From positions 13,009,214 through 13,073,213 of the forward strand of contig NC_045143.1 in assembly GCF_008831285.2 (NCBI RefSeq): 64,000 bases of DNA, in the 5' to 3' direction. Shown here piece after piece: positions 9,961-18,942 of the stretch. Within the stretch, counting starts at the first letter, position 1. Every line of letters begins with the position of its first letter. This DNA is from Nymphaea colorata (lineage: Eukaryota > Streptophyta > Magnoliopsida > Nymphaeales > Nymphaeaceae). Under the pieces are notes generated by a model. That model worked only from the letters and a program-made list of their open reading frames with translations, ran no database searches and had not been told where the DNA came from. Made by a program: the position numbers and the translations under genes.

Positions 9961-11008
9961 TGATTGTATTAAGGCAAAAATGAAAGCCTTACCTTTTGAT
10001 AATAGAAATTTCATTGCCCAAAAATCTTTTGATTTGGTGCATTCGGATGTGTGGGGACCCGCTCCTATTATGTCAAAAGGAGGATTATTGTACTATGTGA
10101 TTTTTATTGATGATTATTCTAGGCATACTTGGGTTTACTTTCTCAAACATAAATCGGAGGTTTTTACAAACTTCAAAAAATTTTACAACATGATATATAC
10201 CCAATTTGGCTCAAATATCAAAGTCTTTATAAGTGATTCGGGAGGAGAATTTATGTCAAATGAGTTTCAACAATTTCTAAAAGAAAAAGGTATTGTTCAT
10301 CAAAGATCTTGTCCTAACACTCCACAACAAAATGGAGTGGCTGAGCGTAAGCATAGGCACATTATTGAAACAATTAGAGCTCTTCTTTTATCCAAAAATG
10401 TTTCCAAAAACTTTTGGGCTGAGGCTGTTTTAACTTCAACCTATTTAATTAATAGAATGCCTTCCAAACTTTTGAAACATATTTCTCTATTTGAAAAATT
10501 TTACCACGTTAAACCTAATTACAATAGACTTAAAGTCTTTGGTTGCAAATGTTTTGTGTTAAGTGACAAAGACGATAAGCTTTCTTCCAAAGCTATTTTT
10601 TGTGTTTTTATTGGGTATTCCGAAACTCAAAGGGATTATAGATGTTATGATTTTGTAAGAGATAAAGTGTATGTTTCTAGAAATGTGATTTTTTTAGAAA
10701 ATGAAGATGGTTTTAAAGATGAACCCAAGAAACTAAAAGATTATACTTTTCTTTGGACTAATGATTTTGATGATGATGATAATATTGATGATGATGAATC
10801 CGATAAAGTTGAAGAAGTACAAATTGAAGAAGTCAACAATGATAATCCTACTCATATCAACCCTTCAAAAGAGATTTTAGTTTATAGAAGAAGAGATCCC
10901 CAAAGTCAAGAAACTAATCAATCTCTTCCTCTTCTTAGAAGATCCCAAAGGCACATTAGGCCTCCTCAAAGATTTATCTCTTATGAGTATTTTTCTCCAA
11001 AATTTTGA
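9926..11008 (+). pseudogene. copia integrase (element C), catalytic triad intact
   Basis: The frame starts in the zinc region (CNDCIKAKMKALPF) and covers the whole integrase core. The three catalytic residues are present: Asp in HSDVWGP (codon 10046-10048), Asp in ISDSGGEF (10235-10237) and Glu in GVAERKHRH (10343-10345). Exactly 35 residues separate the last two, the D,D35E spacing. The C-terminal part has FGCKCFVL and FIGYSETQRDYRCYD, followed by an acidic, Asp-rich linker and the hinge PPQRFISYEY. The frame stops at 11008, and reverse transcriptase continues in a different frame. Nothing in the core itself looks inactivated. Confidence 0.9.
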
Positions 11009-11483
11009 GCTTGTCTTATGGCACACCATTCTTTTCATGTCTTCTTCTTACTTTGAAGCTAAGGAAGATTCCAATTGGATTGAGGCCATGAATCTTGAGC
11101 TTAAAGCTCTTGAAAGCAATGAGACTTGGGATATTGTGCCTCTACCAACAGGAAAGAAGACTATTGGTTGTAGATGGATCTATAAAGTCAAAACTAGAAG
11201 TGATGGAACTTTAGAAAGATATAAGGCCAGACTTGTTGCCAAGGGATATGCTCAGGAATATGGGATTGATTATGAAGAAACCTTTGCTCCTGTTGCTCGT
11301 ATGACTTATGTTAGAACCCTTATTGCCATTGCTTCTATTAAACATTGGACTATTTTTCAAATGGATGTTAAAAATGCCTTCTTAAATGGTCACCTACAGG
11401 AAGAAGTTTTCATGAGTGCTCCTCCTGGTTTTGACCTACCTCAAAACAAATTTTTCTTCTTAAGAAAGCCCTTTATGATTTAA
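10983..11483 (+). pseudogene. copia reverse transcriptase, N-terminal half (element C)
   Basis: Strong family motifs: [81 protein letters not shown] and APPGFD. A frameshift near 11450-11465 (a T-run, TTTTTCTTCTT) diverts the frame to a stop at 11483. The expected LRKALYDLKQAPKAWFD continues in the next frame. Confidence 0.9.
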
Positions 11484-12172
11484 AACAAGCTCCCAAGGCC
11501 TGGTTCGACAAGTTTAGTAGTGTCATGTTTAATCAAGGTTTTCAATCTTGCTACTCTGATACTGCTATGTTTGTAAAAACCACCTCCGTAGGTGTAATTA
11601 TTTTATTATTGTATGTTGATGATATGATTATTACTGGGAGTGATGATGAAGGAATTATTGAGGTAAAACATTTTCTTAAGAAATGTTTTCAAATGACTGA
11701 TTTGGGAAGACTAACATATTTTCTTGGAATTGAAGTTGCTTGTAGCAAACAGGGTTATCTTCTTTCTCAAATGAAGTTTGCTAGTGAGTTAGTTGATAGA
11801 ACAGGTATCTCAGATGACAAAGTTGTGGATACTCCAGAAGCACTTGGAGTCAAAATGAAAATTGATGATGGAGAGATATTAAAGAATCCCACTTCTTTTC
11901 GGCAAATAGTTGGTGCTCTCTCTTATCTCTCCATCACCAGACCTGACATTGCTCATGCCGTGCATGTGATAAGCCAATTTCAACAAAGACCCACCTTAGT
12001 AAACATGAGAGCGACAATGCAGATCGTCTGTTATGTGAAAAACACTATCAACAAAGGACTATTTGTATCTTCCTCTTCTGTATTAGAATTAGTTGCTTAT
12101 ACAGATGCTGATTGGGGTGAAGATCTCAATAATAGGCACTTCCACCACTGGTTTTTGTGTGTTTTTAGGTGA
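11453..12172 (+). pseudogene. copia reverse transcriptase, C-terminal half (element C)
   Basis: The frame carries KKALYDLKQAPKAWFD, then LLYVDDMIITGSDD with the catalytic YVDD at 11612-11623. TDLGRLTYFLGIEV, QIVGALSYLSITRPDIAHAV and the RNase H entry AYTDADW follow. Reading is lost near 12130, where the sequence for a typical RRSTTGFCVF motif is in another frame. An internal ATG at 11525 is not a real start. Confidence 0.9.
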
Positions 12173-12557
12173 TTCCTTAATTTCCTGGCGATGCAAGAAA
12201 CAAAACAAGGTGTCACTATCATCAACAGAAGCTGAGTATCGTGCAATGGCAACTACAACAATGGAGATAGTGTGGCTCAAGAGCTTGCTGAAAGATATGA
12301 GAATTCATATCAAGGATCCTGTCAAGCTTTGCTGTGACAATAAAAGTGCAATTTATATTGCTAGCAATCACATTTTTCATGAACGAACGAAGCATATAGA
12401 GATGGACTGTCATTATGTTCATGAAGAATTCCTTCAGAAGAATATTGATCTCTCCTATGTTTCTTCTGAATATCAACTAGGCGACTTCTTCACAAAGGCT
12501 CTTGCGGCAGCCAGATTTCAATTTCTCCTTGGCAAACTTTCGGTTATCACACCGTAA
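12093..12557 (+). pseudogene. copia RNase H and Pol C-terminus (element C)
   Basis: After the frameshift near 12130 this frame gives TGFCVFLGDSLISWRCKKQ, SLSSTEAEYRAMA with the catalytic Glu, CDNKSAIYIASN with a catalytic Asp, HERTKHIEMDCHYVHE and the Pol end LGDFFTKALA. The stop TAA at 12555-12557 is only 4 bases before the polypurine tract, as usual in copia. Confidence 0.9.
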
Positions 12558-12560
12558 GTT

Positions 12561-12570
12561 TGAGGGGGGG
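12561..12570 (+). promoter_or_regulatory. polypurine tract of element C
   Basis: TGAGGGGGGG directly precedes the 3' LTR; this is the plus-strand primer site. Confidence 0.85.
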
Positions 12571-12645
12571 TGTTAGAATGTATGTATCCCTTCTATACCT
12601 ACATATATGTATATACATTACATATATTAATCATCTAATATGTGT

Positions 12646-12700
<55 letters not shown>

Positions 12701-13095
12701 TTTATAGGTTTGAGTACTTAGGATATTTATGTAACTTTTTACCTTCTTTTTGTCTTTTTCTTTTCTGTATTTTTCCTGTTTTACCCCTGCCCCTTTCTGA
12801 TTTTATCCAAAGGGGACCCAAGGGGAGACTAGTCCCAACGGCTAGAATTCTAGCCATTGGAACTAGTCTCCAACGGCTAGCTCTCTCCTCTTTTGTGGTT
12901 TCTTCCTTATAAATAGTGTATACTCTCTAGTGTAAATGGTATGGCTTTTTAGCCACTTCTTGTTGTGATTATTGGAATCTATATTTGTTCTTTGTTCCTC
13001 TTGAGTGTGATCTCTTGAGTATTATTTTGTTGGGTTGGAGGAAGCTTCAAGTGTGAAATTATTGAAGCATTATCATTGGTTTGGCCTGATTTACA
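12571..13095 (+). repeat. 3' LTR of copia element C
   Basis: 525 bp, near-identical to 7578-8070. The extra length is an expanded TA microsatellite (about 12650-12696). MSA motifs 1 (12834-12844) and 3 (12869-12879) are exact; motif 2 (12851-12861) carries one G-to-A change in its core. Confidence 0.93.
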
Positions 13096-13135
13096 CCGGG
13101 CCCCCGCTGGCGGCCCGGCCCGGTGCCCAGCCCTA

Positions 13136-13220
13136 ATTACAAGAAATGATAAAAAGCATACTGAATGGAAAGAAGACATTCAAAGCCAGAGTTTCAAGAT
13201 GAAAGACCTTGGAACTTTTT
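13136..13220 (+). pseudogene. copia element B: reverse transcriptase continuation
   Basis: After the hAT duplication the relic resumes with SQSFKMKDLGTF, the block that follows YVDD in copia reverse transcriptases. This confirms that 6771 and 13136 were once adjacent. The similarity ends at about 13220. Confidence 0.65.
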
Positions 13221-13365
13221 GACATATGAAAATGAAAATGATGCTGCTAATCTGCTAGACCTGCACTTAAAACATTATGACCCTTGGTTTAACGAAGAAC
13301 TCCTTTCTGGAGCAGCTGGTGATAATATTTGTTCATGCACTTTTAGAGTCAAATATTTATGATAA
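13221..13365 (+). other. coding-like stretch, unrecognised
   Basis: The plus frame gives LTYENENDAANLLDLHLKHY then DPWFNEELLSGAAGD and stops at 13362. The composition looks like real protein and not like copia. No start codon or splice site is obvious. It could be a captured exon or an unusual part of a neighbouring retrotransposon. Confidence 0.25.
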
Positions 13366-13369
13366 GGGG

Positions 13370-15430
13370 CTGGTAGTTGAAAGAGAGGGACATACTTCTA
13401 TAGTTACCAGGTCACTGGACAGGTTTACACAAGAGGCATGAGGGACATATTTTCTGCTATTGATAGAATGCTAAAGGCTTTTTCTTCCACAACAGATCCC
13501 TCCTCCAATCGTATTTTGTTGTTGCATTTCTTGTAAGAGGATCAGCAGGAATAGGATTTGACAGTTACGACTTACGAGAACTATGGAATTTCAGTTATTT
13601 TGGCCCCAAATGAAGGAGGCACTGAACCCAAATAATTTTCCCAAGCTGTTATTCTAATAAGTGGGTTTGAGTGGTGAATGAATAGATGGAGGCGATGCAG
13701 CAATGTGAGACATGGACTGTTGTCCCTCGCCCCTATGATAAGAATTTACTTGGGTCAAGATGAGTTTATAACTTTATAATGTTGCATTTCTTGTAAGAGG
13801 ATCAGCAGGAATAGGATTTGACAGTTACGACTTACGAGAACTATGGAATTTCAGTTATTTTGGCCCCAAATGAAGGAGGCACTGAACCCAAATAATTTTC
13901 CCAAGCTGTTATTCTAATAAGTGGGTTTGAGTGGTGAATGAATAGATGGAGGCGATGCAGCAATGTGAGACATGGACTGTTGTCCCTCGCCCCTATGATA
14001 AGAATTTACTTGGGTCAAGATGAGTTTATAACTTTATAAGATCAAATATATAAACCAAATGGGAGTTTTTATCATTATAAAGCTCACCTTGTTACCAATG
14101 ATTTCATGCAGGAGTGGACAAGATTATGTTGAAACTTTTACCCTAGTGTGAAAATAGGAACTATTCGAGTTCATCATGGATGAAAGATGAGTCAATTAGA
14201 TGTTAAAAATGCTTTTCTCTATGGGGATCTCATAGAAGAAATATATATGGAGCTGCCCCAGCCCCCAGGATATTCAGTAACAAGGTCCAAGAGAATATGT
14301 TTATAGATTACATAGAGAATATGTATGTCGATTGCAACATGCTATATATGTACTAAAGTAGGCTTCTCGATCTTTGCTTCAAGAGCTTTTCACTGGAAAT
14401 AGAACCATGGTTTTTATCAATAATAACTAGACCATTCTTTGTTCGTTTGACCAGGTAAAGAAGCTATCACATTCTTGCTGATATATATTGATAATATCAT
14501 TATTATGGGAAGTGATCAGGGTCATATTGAAAAAGCCAAAGATCTTCTGAATCAAAGATTCGAGATGAAATATCATAGGAATCTCTAATATTTTCTTGGA
14601 GTAAATGTTGATGATCCACAGGGTATTTTATATCTTATTCAACATGAGATTTATTGGAGAATGTTGGAATGCAGGATTGTAAAACTCTTGCTACTCTTAG
14701 CAGTTTAGCCAACAAGATGCAGACATATTTTACGGCTCCATGAAATATCGTACCATTGTTGGGATGCTACAATATCTCACTTTCACTCATCTTGACATTA
14801 CACCTGCAGTTAATCAGGTTTTTGTGTTGATGCATGCTCCAAAATAAGGATACATGGACTTTTGAAGAGGATACTATGATATCTGAAGAGCATTCTTGGA
14901 AATGGTCTTTTGTATAGTCAGGGAAATAATGTGCACTCTCTTCCTGACCTTACTAGTTACACATATGCTGATTGGGCTGGAAATCTAGATGATGGGAAGT
15001 CAGTATTAGGTTATTGTGTTTTTGTTGCTCCTAATATTGTCTTTTGAAGTAGTAAGAAGCAGAAGGCAGTTTCCAGGTCTAGCATAGAAGCAGAATTAAA
15101 GCAATGGCCACTGCTACTATGGAAATGACTTAAGTTAGACATTCGTTATTTGAGTCATAGTAACCAATTGCCAGATGGTTCCTTCTATGCAATAACCAAA
15201 GTGCCATTGAAATTTCACTTAGCCCCATTGAGTATAATAAGGTCACATATATTGAGATTGACCAGCATGTCGTCAAACAGAAAATTGAAGACAGGGAGAT
15301 AGAGTCCTGCTTCATTTGATCAAGTGATCAAGTTGCAGATTTGTTTGCTAGGGGACTCATGAAGAACGCTGGATTACTTTTTCAAAGGTAAGTTTCCATG
15401 GTTCAAAACCACACACAACTTGAGGGAGAA
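13370..15430 (+). pseudogene. copia element D: pol relic, decayed
   Basis: The reverse transcriptase start is seen from about 13640 and again in the duplicated copy: MEAMQQCETWTVVPRPYDKN, LLGSR, then HYKARLVTNDFMQEW. Further on are SQLDVKNAFLYGDLIEEIYM (14190-14250), LLIYIDNIIIMGSDQ with YIDN in place of YVDD (14484-14495), YFLGVNVDD, the RNase H YTYADWAGNLDDGKSVLGYC and SSIEAELKAM, and a Pol end at about 15330-15420. A polypurine-like TTGAGGGAGAA precedes 15431. Numerous stops make it inert. Confidence 0.75.
13521..14040 (+). repeat. 260-bp perfect tandem duplication inside element D
   Basis: Units 13521-13780 and 13781-14040 are identical in my reading except for the last base (T versus G). 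They cover the reverse transcriptase start. Near identity inside an otherwise decayed relic means a recent duplication or an assembly artefact. Confidence 0.9.
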
Positions 15431-15534
15431 TGTTAAGAATGCTGTATTATAATCGGTTTATTATTTGGATCTGGATATGAGTGCAATTCAATCAATGTGT
15501 TGCATGTATACATGTTTTGTGAATACCTGACTGT
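15431..15534 (+). repeat. probable 3' LTR start of element D
   Basis: TGTTAAGAATGCTG directly follows the polypurine tract, as expected for a 3' LTR. Its end cannot be fixed because no second LTR copy is seen. Confidence 0.45.
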
Positions 15535-15607
15535 GCTTACTGGACTTAGTGGTTAGAGTATCACTTTCATATAGTGAGAGTTATTGGTTCAAATCCAACA
15601 GTTGGTA
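15535..15607 (+). tRNA. trnM-CAU: organelle-type trnM-CAU relic
   Basis: This 73-base stretch aligns end to end with plant organelle elongator methionine tRNA: AGTGGTTAGAGTATC (D arm), TTTCATA (anticodon CAU) and TTGGTTCAAATCCAA (T arm). Differences from the organelle gene as I remember it are mostly C-to-T or G-to-A, the decay expected of methylated nuclear DNA, and they weaken the acceptor and anticodon stems. It is likely a nuclear insert of plastid or mitochondrial DNA, not an active tRNA gene. Confidence 0.6.
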
Positions 15608-15833
15608 AAAAGCCAAAAACCCTTTTTGACTGGCAGTATCAATTGCTTCCACTTCTAGCTGAGCAACAGACAAGGAATTATTTAGTTATTTCTAGTACTT
15701 TGTGGGTTGTGTGCGCATATGCTTGTGCTGCTGTGCATGTCATGTGGAGAAACACTTATTGACTATTATAAAATTGATAATGTTCTTTGAATAAGATATA
15801 GTTATCTGGTTAGCGTTCTGTCATGTTGTGCAG

Positions 15834-16109
15834 CATGCTTACCGTGATGGAAGGATTGAAGAAATAAGCCTTCGGCATCTTGGCGCTGATGACGGAATTA
15901 CAGTAATTGCAAAAGATATCAGGTTTTCACTCATCATATTATTTGGTCTTCTGAGCTATGAGTTATGTCTAGCATATACGATATAATCATTTATTTCTTG
16001 TGGTTAAACCATTCATGCTTCTTTTGTTACCAGGCTTTCAGATTTCTTCAGGGGATTGCATATGTAGTTCACAGAAGTGTAAATGGGAACATTGAAGAAC
16101 CTGATCATG
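15834..16109 (+). CDS. two exons of an unrecognised plant gene (partial)
   Basis: Exon 1, 15834-15922, follows TTGTGCAG and ends CAG|GT; it reads [20 protein letters not shown] and GITVIAKDI. Exon 2, 16042-16109, follows GCTTTCAG and ends ATG|GTGTGT; joined in phase (codon split 2+1) it continues [20 protein letters not shown]. Consistent splice sites and phase across a 119-bp intron argue for genuine gene origin. I could not find neighbouring exons on either side: upstream is transposon, downstream is AT-rich. It may be a fragment stranded by insertions. I do not recognise the family. Confidence 0.45.
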
Positions 16110-16602
16110 GTGTGTCCCCTCTCTCTTCCATCGGCAAAATTTTTCCCATTTTGATGTCAACAGTTCTGACCTATGATGTCTCTGCTGGTATTGAGTACAA
16201 GCTGCAGAATGTTGTTGTTTTGAACTTATGCCAGTTCTTTGAGTTCATCTTGTACTTGTAACATTCAATATGGTATGTTGCATAAGTTAATCCATATTTG
16301 CAACACATGCCAGCCAGCATCATTGTTTGCCAAACATGCCACGTTATACTGTGGCAATAATTTGCTCTTTTTTCCAGGGTACTTAAATTTGCATTTGTTT
16401 TTTCCGTTTTGTCTCCTAGAAGCTTTTTTGTTCTTTTTAATGTTCAACTGCAATATTGACTAGGCAATTTCAATGATCCTTTTTCTTTCTGTCTGATATT
16501 CTGGAAAGAGCCATCATTTGGTGTCATAATGGTCTTCATGAGCTCATATCTGTGCTTTAAGTGATAAGAAAAATCCTAGACCAATAGCTTTTCTGTTCAT
16601 TC
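16110..16602. other. no feature seen
   Basis: AT-rich sequence downstream of the exon pair, possibly intronic. I see no convincing exon, repeat or RNA. Confidence 0.4.
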
Positions 16603-17144
16603 CGCTGATATGGTACATGCATTCATGTGAGTAATATGATGTAAAGAGTGTAAGTTTCTAATGTAAAGCATTAATTTGTAGTCATTTATTTACTACTGGA
16701 AAGTATGTTGCTCAAATTCGGTTTTTCATAACATCTCTTAATAAGGTCTGCAGAACATAATTGAAGAAGTTTTTTGCTTGATATGCTTCCATGGATTTGA
16801 ACATGCATTGCATATGCTATTATCGATGCCTGTATGTTTTTAAAGAGGTGAAAAATGTAACGGCTTAGATTGCGCTGATATGGTACATGCATTCATGTGA
16901 GTAATATGATGTAAAGAGTGTAAGTTTCTAATGTAAAACATTAATTTTTCGTCATTTATTTACTACTGGAAAGTATGTTGCTCAAATTCGGTTTTCATAA
17001 CATCTCTTAATAAGGTCTGCAGAACATAATTGAAGAAGTTTTTTGCTTGATATGCTTCCATGGATTTGAACATGCATTGCATATGCTATTATCGATGCCA
17101 ATGTATGTTTTTAAAGAGGTGAAAGATGTAACGGCTTAAATTGC
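16603..17144. repeat. 270-bp tandem duplication
   Basis: Units start CGCTGATATGGTACATGC at 16603 and 16873 and end near AACGGCTTA(G/A)ATTG. They differ by only a few substitutions and short indels. No gene is visible inside. Confidence 0.85.
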
Positions 17145-18560
17145 AGTAAATATTTTTTGTTGGATAAGTTATAGGAATCTAACTAATTTATGTTTCAAAA
17201 CTCTAACTATTTTATGTTTCAAACTTCTTAAACTGAGGCCAATTAGCTTGACTTGCATGCCTTCATTGCAGATATGCACTAAGAAAGCACTGAAAGGAGT
17301 TTGAAGGAAGATTGCTAAGATATAATGCTTCTGTTGATTTATAAGTTACGAAAAACTTTAAAACCTTAATGTTCAATATTAAGTCCATTCTAATCCTTTT
17401 TCTGATATTGGTGCTGTTTATGAGGTCTTCTTCCCAGCATCTGCGGTTCTCATTGAGTCTAGCCAAAATTTCGAATAGTTGCATGTTCACTGCGAAAAAT
17501 GGATTAATTGCTGGACCATTATGAACCAGGAAAGTTGTTGACAAGTTTTGCTTCACGCCATTATAAAAATGTATTTGTAATAATGGTCTTGATCTCATGT
17601 CTTTCTGTTGTTTGTGCTTTTATTGCACCATATGTTACGGTAAGCTTTTCATGAGTCTAACATCAAGAACTACAACTCTGTGTGAAACATGCAACAGTAA
17701 GAGAGGTTATCACAGCGAATTACAAAAAATGTGGAATGCCATTGATGACTTGGAAGGATAAGCGAAGCTCATATGAGGTGCTGCAGAGTGACTGAAGTTG
17801 TAGTTAGAGAGGAAAACGTGGAAAATGAAAATCAAGAATCCTGGATACGTTGGCATAATGGTCTGTTACTGATGATGAACAATAAATGCAGACTAAAACG
17901 GGTCAGTTGCTGCTTTGGTCTGGGAATATGAATTTGGACTTTTACGGCCTTTAATTGGATTCGAAATTGGGTTTAGATTCAGATGCACCTAGATTTGCAA
18001 CAAATTCAACTTCTATAGTTAAGCTAAGTCTGACTGACTACAATTGGCCCTTAGGCTTTATGTAATTCCTTGTGGAGTGTGTTCGACCGCTTTCCTCCGT
18101 AGCTTTGAAAGTTGTGGAAACATGGTTTGAGCTTACTATTTGAATTTTGTGGAATGTACGACAGTGATTGCAGGCCAGACAGTACAATGTAATGATAGAT
18201 GTTTGATAAGAACATCAATGGTCGTTTATGAGGTTTAGGAGGCAGTTTTAGTGGTAATTTTTAGGCTTGGGACGCTTATGCCTTTTAATCCTCTTAAAGT
18301 TTGTTTAGCTTGATTGTTCAGTTCACTGAGGAACTAAAAGGGGCTCAAAACTGTTATGGATGGTGCCTTAAGTCCCTGATTATGACGCTAACTTTTATGA
18401 GTAGGGTTTGAGTACTTGAAAAGCATTAAGAGTTTGGAATAGCTGGCTGAGCAAGTGGCTGTGTATAATGTTAGTCACTGGTTTGATTTTTATGGGCCTC
18501 AGTCCCTACGTTAGCAGGGAGTGGAAGTACAATTTATTGTTAAATTAACAAAAAGATCAA
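17145..18560. other. no gene seen
   Basis: AT-rich DNA with only short chance frames. Nothing here reached the level of a supported feature. Confidence 0.4.
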
Positions 18561-18942
18561 GGGGGGCGTTGGATGGCTTTGAATTTGATTTTCGAATTAA
18601 AATTCCACCTTAAAATGGAATTGGAATGAAAATTTTAGTTCTAGTTTTCCTTTGTGTTTGATAGTATGAAATTTTGATTTCAAAATTGAAAATGGTGTGT
18701 TTGATAAAACAAAAATTAAAAATCTAAAATCGATGAATTATAACTAGAGAGAAAAAATTCTAAGATTCTTAAATCACAATTCTACCCCTTAAGTTATGTT
18801 CACAAGTATGAAATTTTGATTACAGAATGAATATATAATTCTGTAATCAAAATTCTTTGTTTGATAACACAATTCTCATTTCACATAAAATGAGAATTTT
18901 AATTCTACAATTTCATAATTCTGACCTCATCAAACTCCCCTT
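18561..18942. mobile_element. Tourist-like (PIF/Harbinger) MITE
   Basis: The ends read AAGGGGGGCGTTGGATGG and, inverted, AAGGGGAGTTTGATGAGG. The body is built of AATTTTGATT-type inverted pieces and ends with AATTCT-rich arms. It shares long blocks with 48511-48930 (GGAATTGGAATGAAA, CCTTTGTGTTTGATAGTATG). The terminal GTTTGATG motif suits PIF/Harbinger MITEs; the 3-bp duplication is not clear. Confidence 0.6.

Larger units (their letters stand above)
7578..13095 (+). mobile_element. near-complete Ty1/copia retrotransposon C
   Basis: The 5.5-kb element has two LTRs (7578-8070 and 12571-13095), a primer-binding site, gag, protease, integrase, reverse transcriptase, RNase H and a polypurine tract in copia order. 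The LTRs differ by roughly nine substitutions over about 490 aligned bases plus an expanded TA tract, so the insertion is fairly young. The flanks TCGGG and CCGGG may be a 5-bp target duplication with one change. The coding region contains about five frameshifts, so the copy itself is non-autonomous. It sits inside the right arm of the hAT element. Confidence 0.93.
6772..13135. mobile_element. non-autonomous hAT-like element, split by copia element C
   Basis: The outer ends are TAGGGGTGGGCATCAGGCC (6772-6790) and the inverse of TAGGGCTGGGCACCGGGCC (13117-13135), matching at 16 of 19 positions. They are flanked by a perfect 8-bp duplication, ATTACAAG, at 6764-6771 and 13136-13143, within the reverse transcriptase of relic B. 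Without the copia insertion the element is about 840 bp. Its subterminal DNA is rich in GGCCCGG repeats, and it carries a GC-rich internal segment. TAGGGGTGGGCA ends with 8-bp duplications are typical of one plant hAT MITE group. No transposase is present. Confidence 0.88.
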
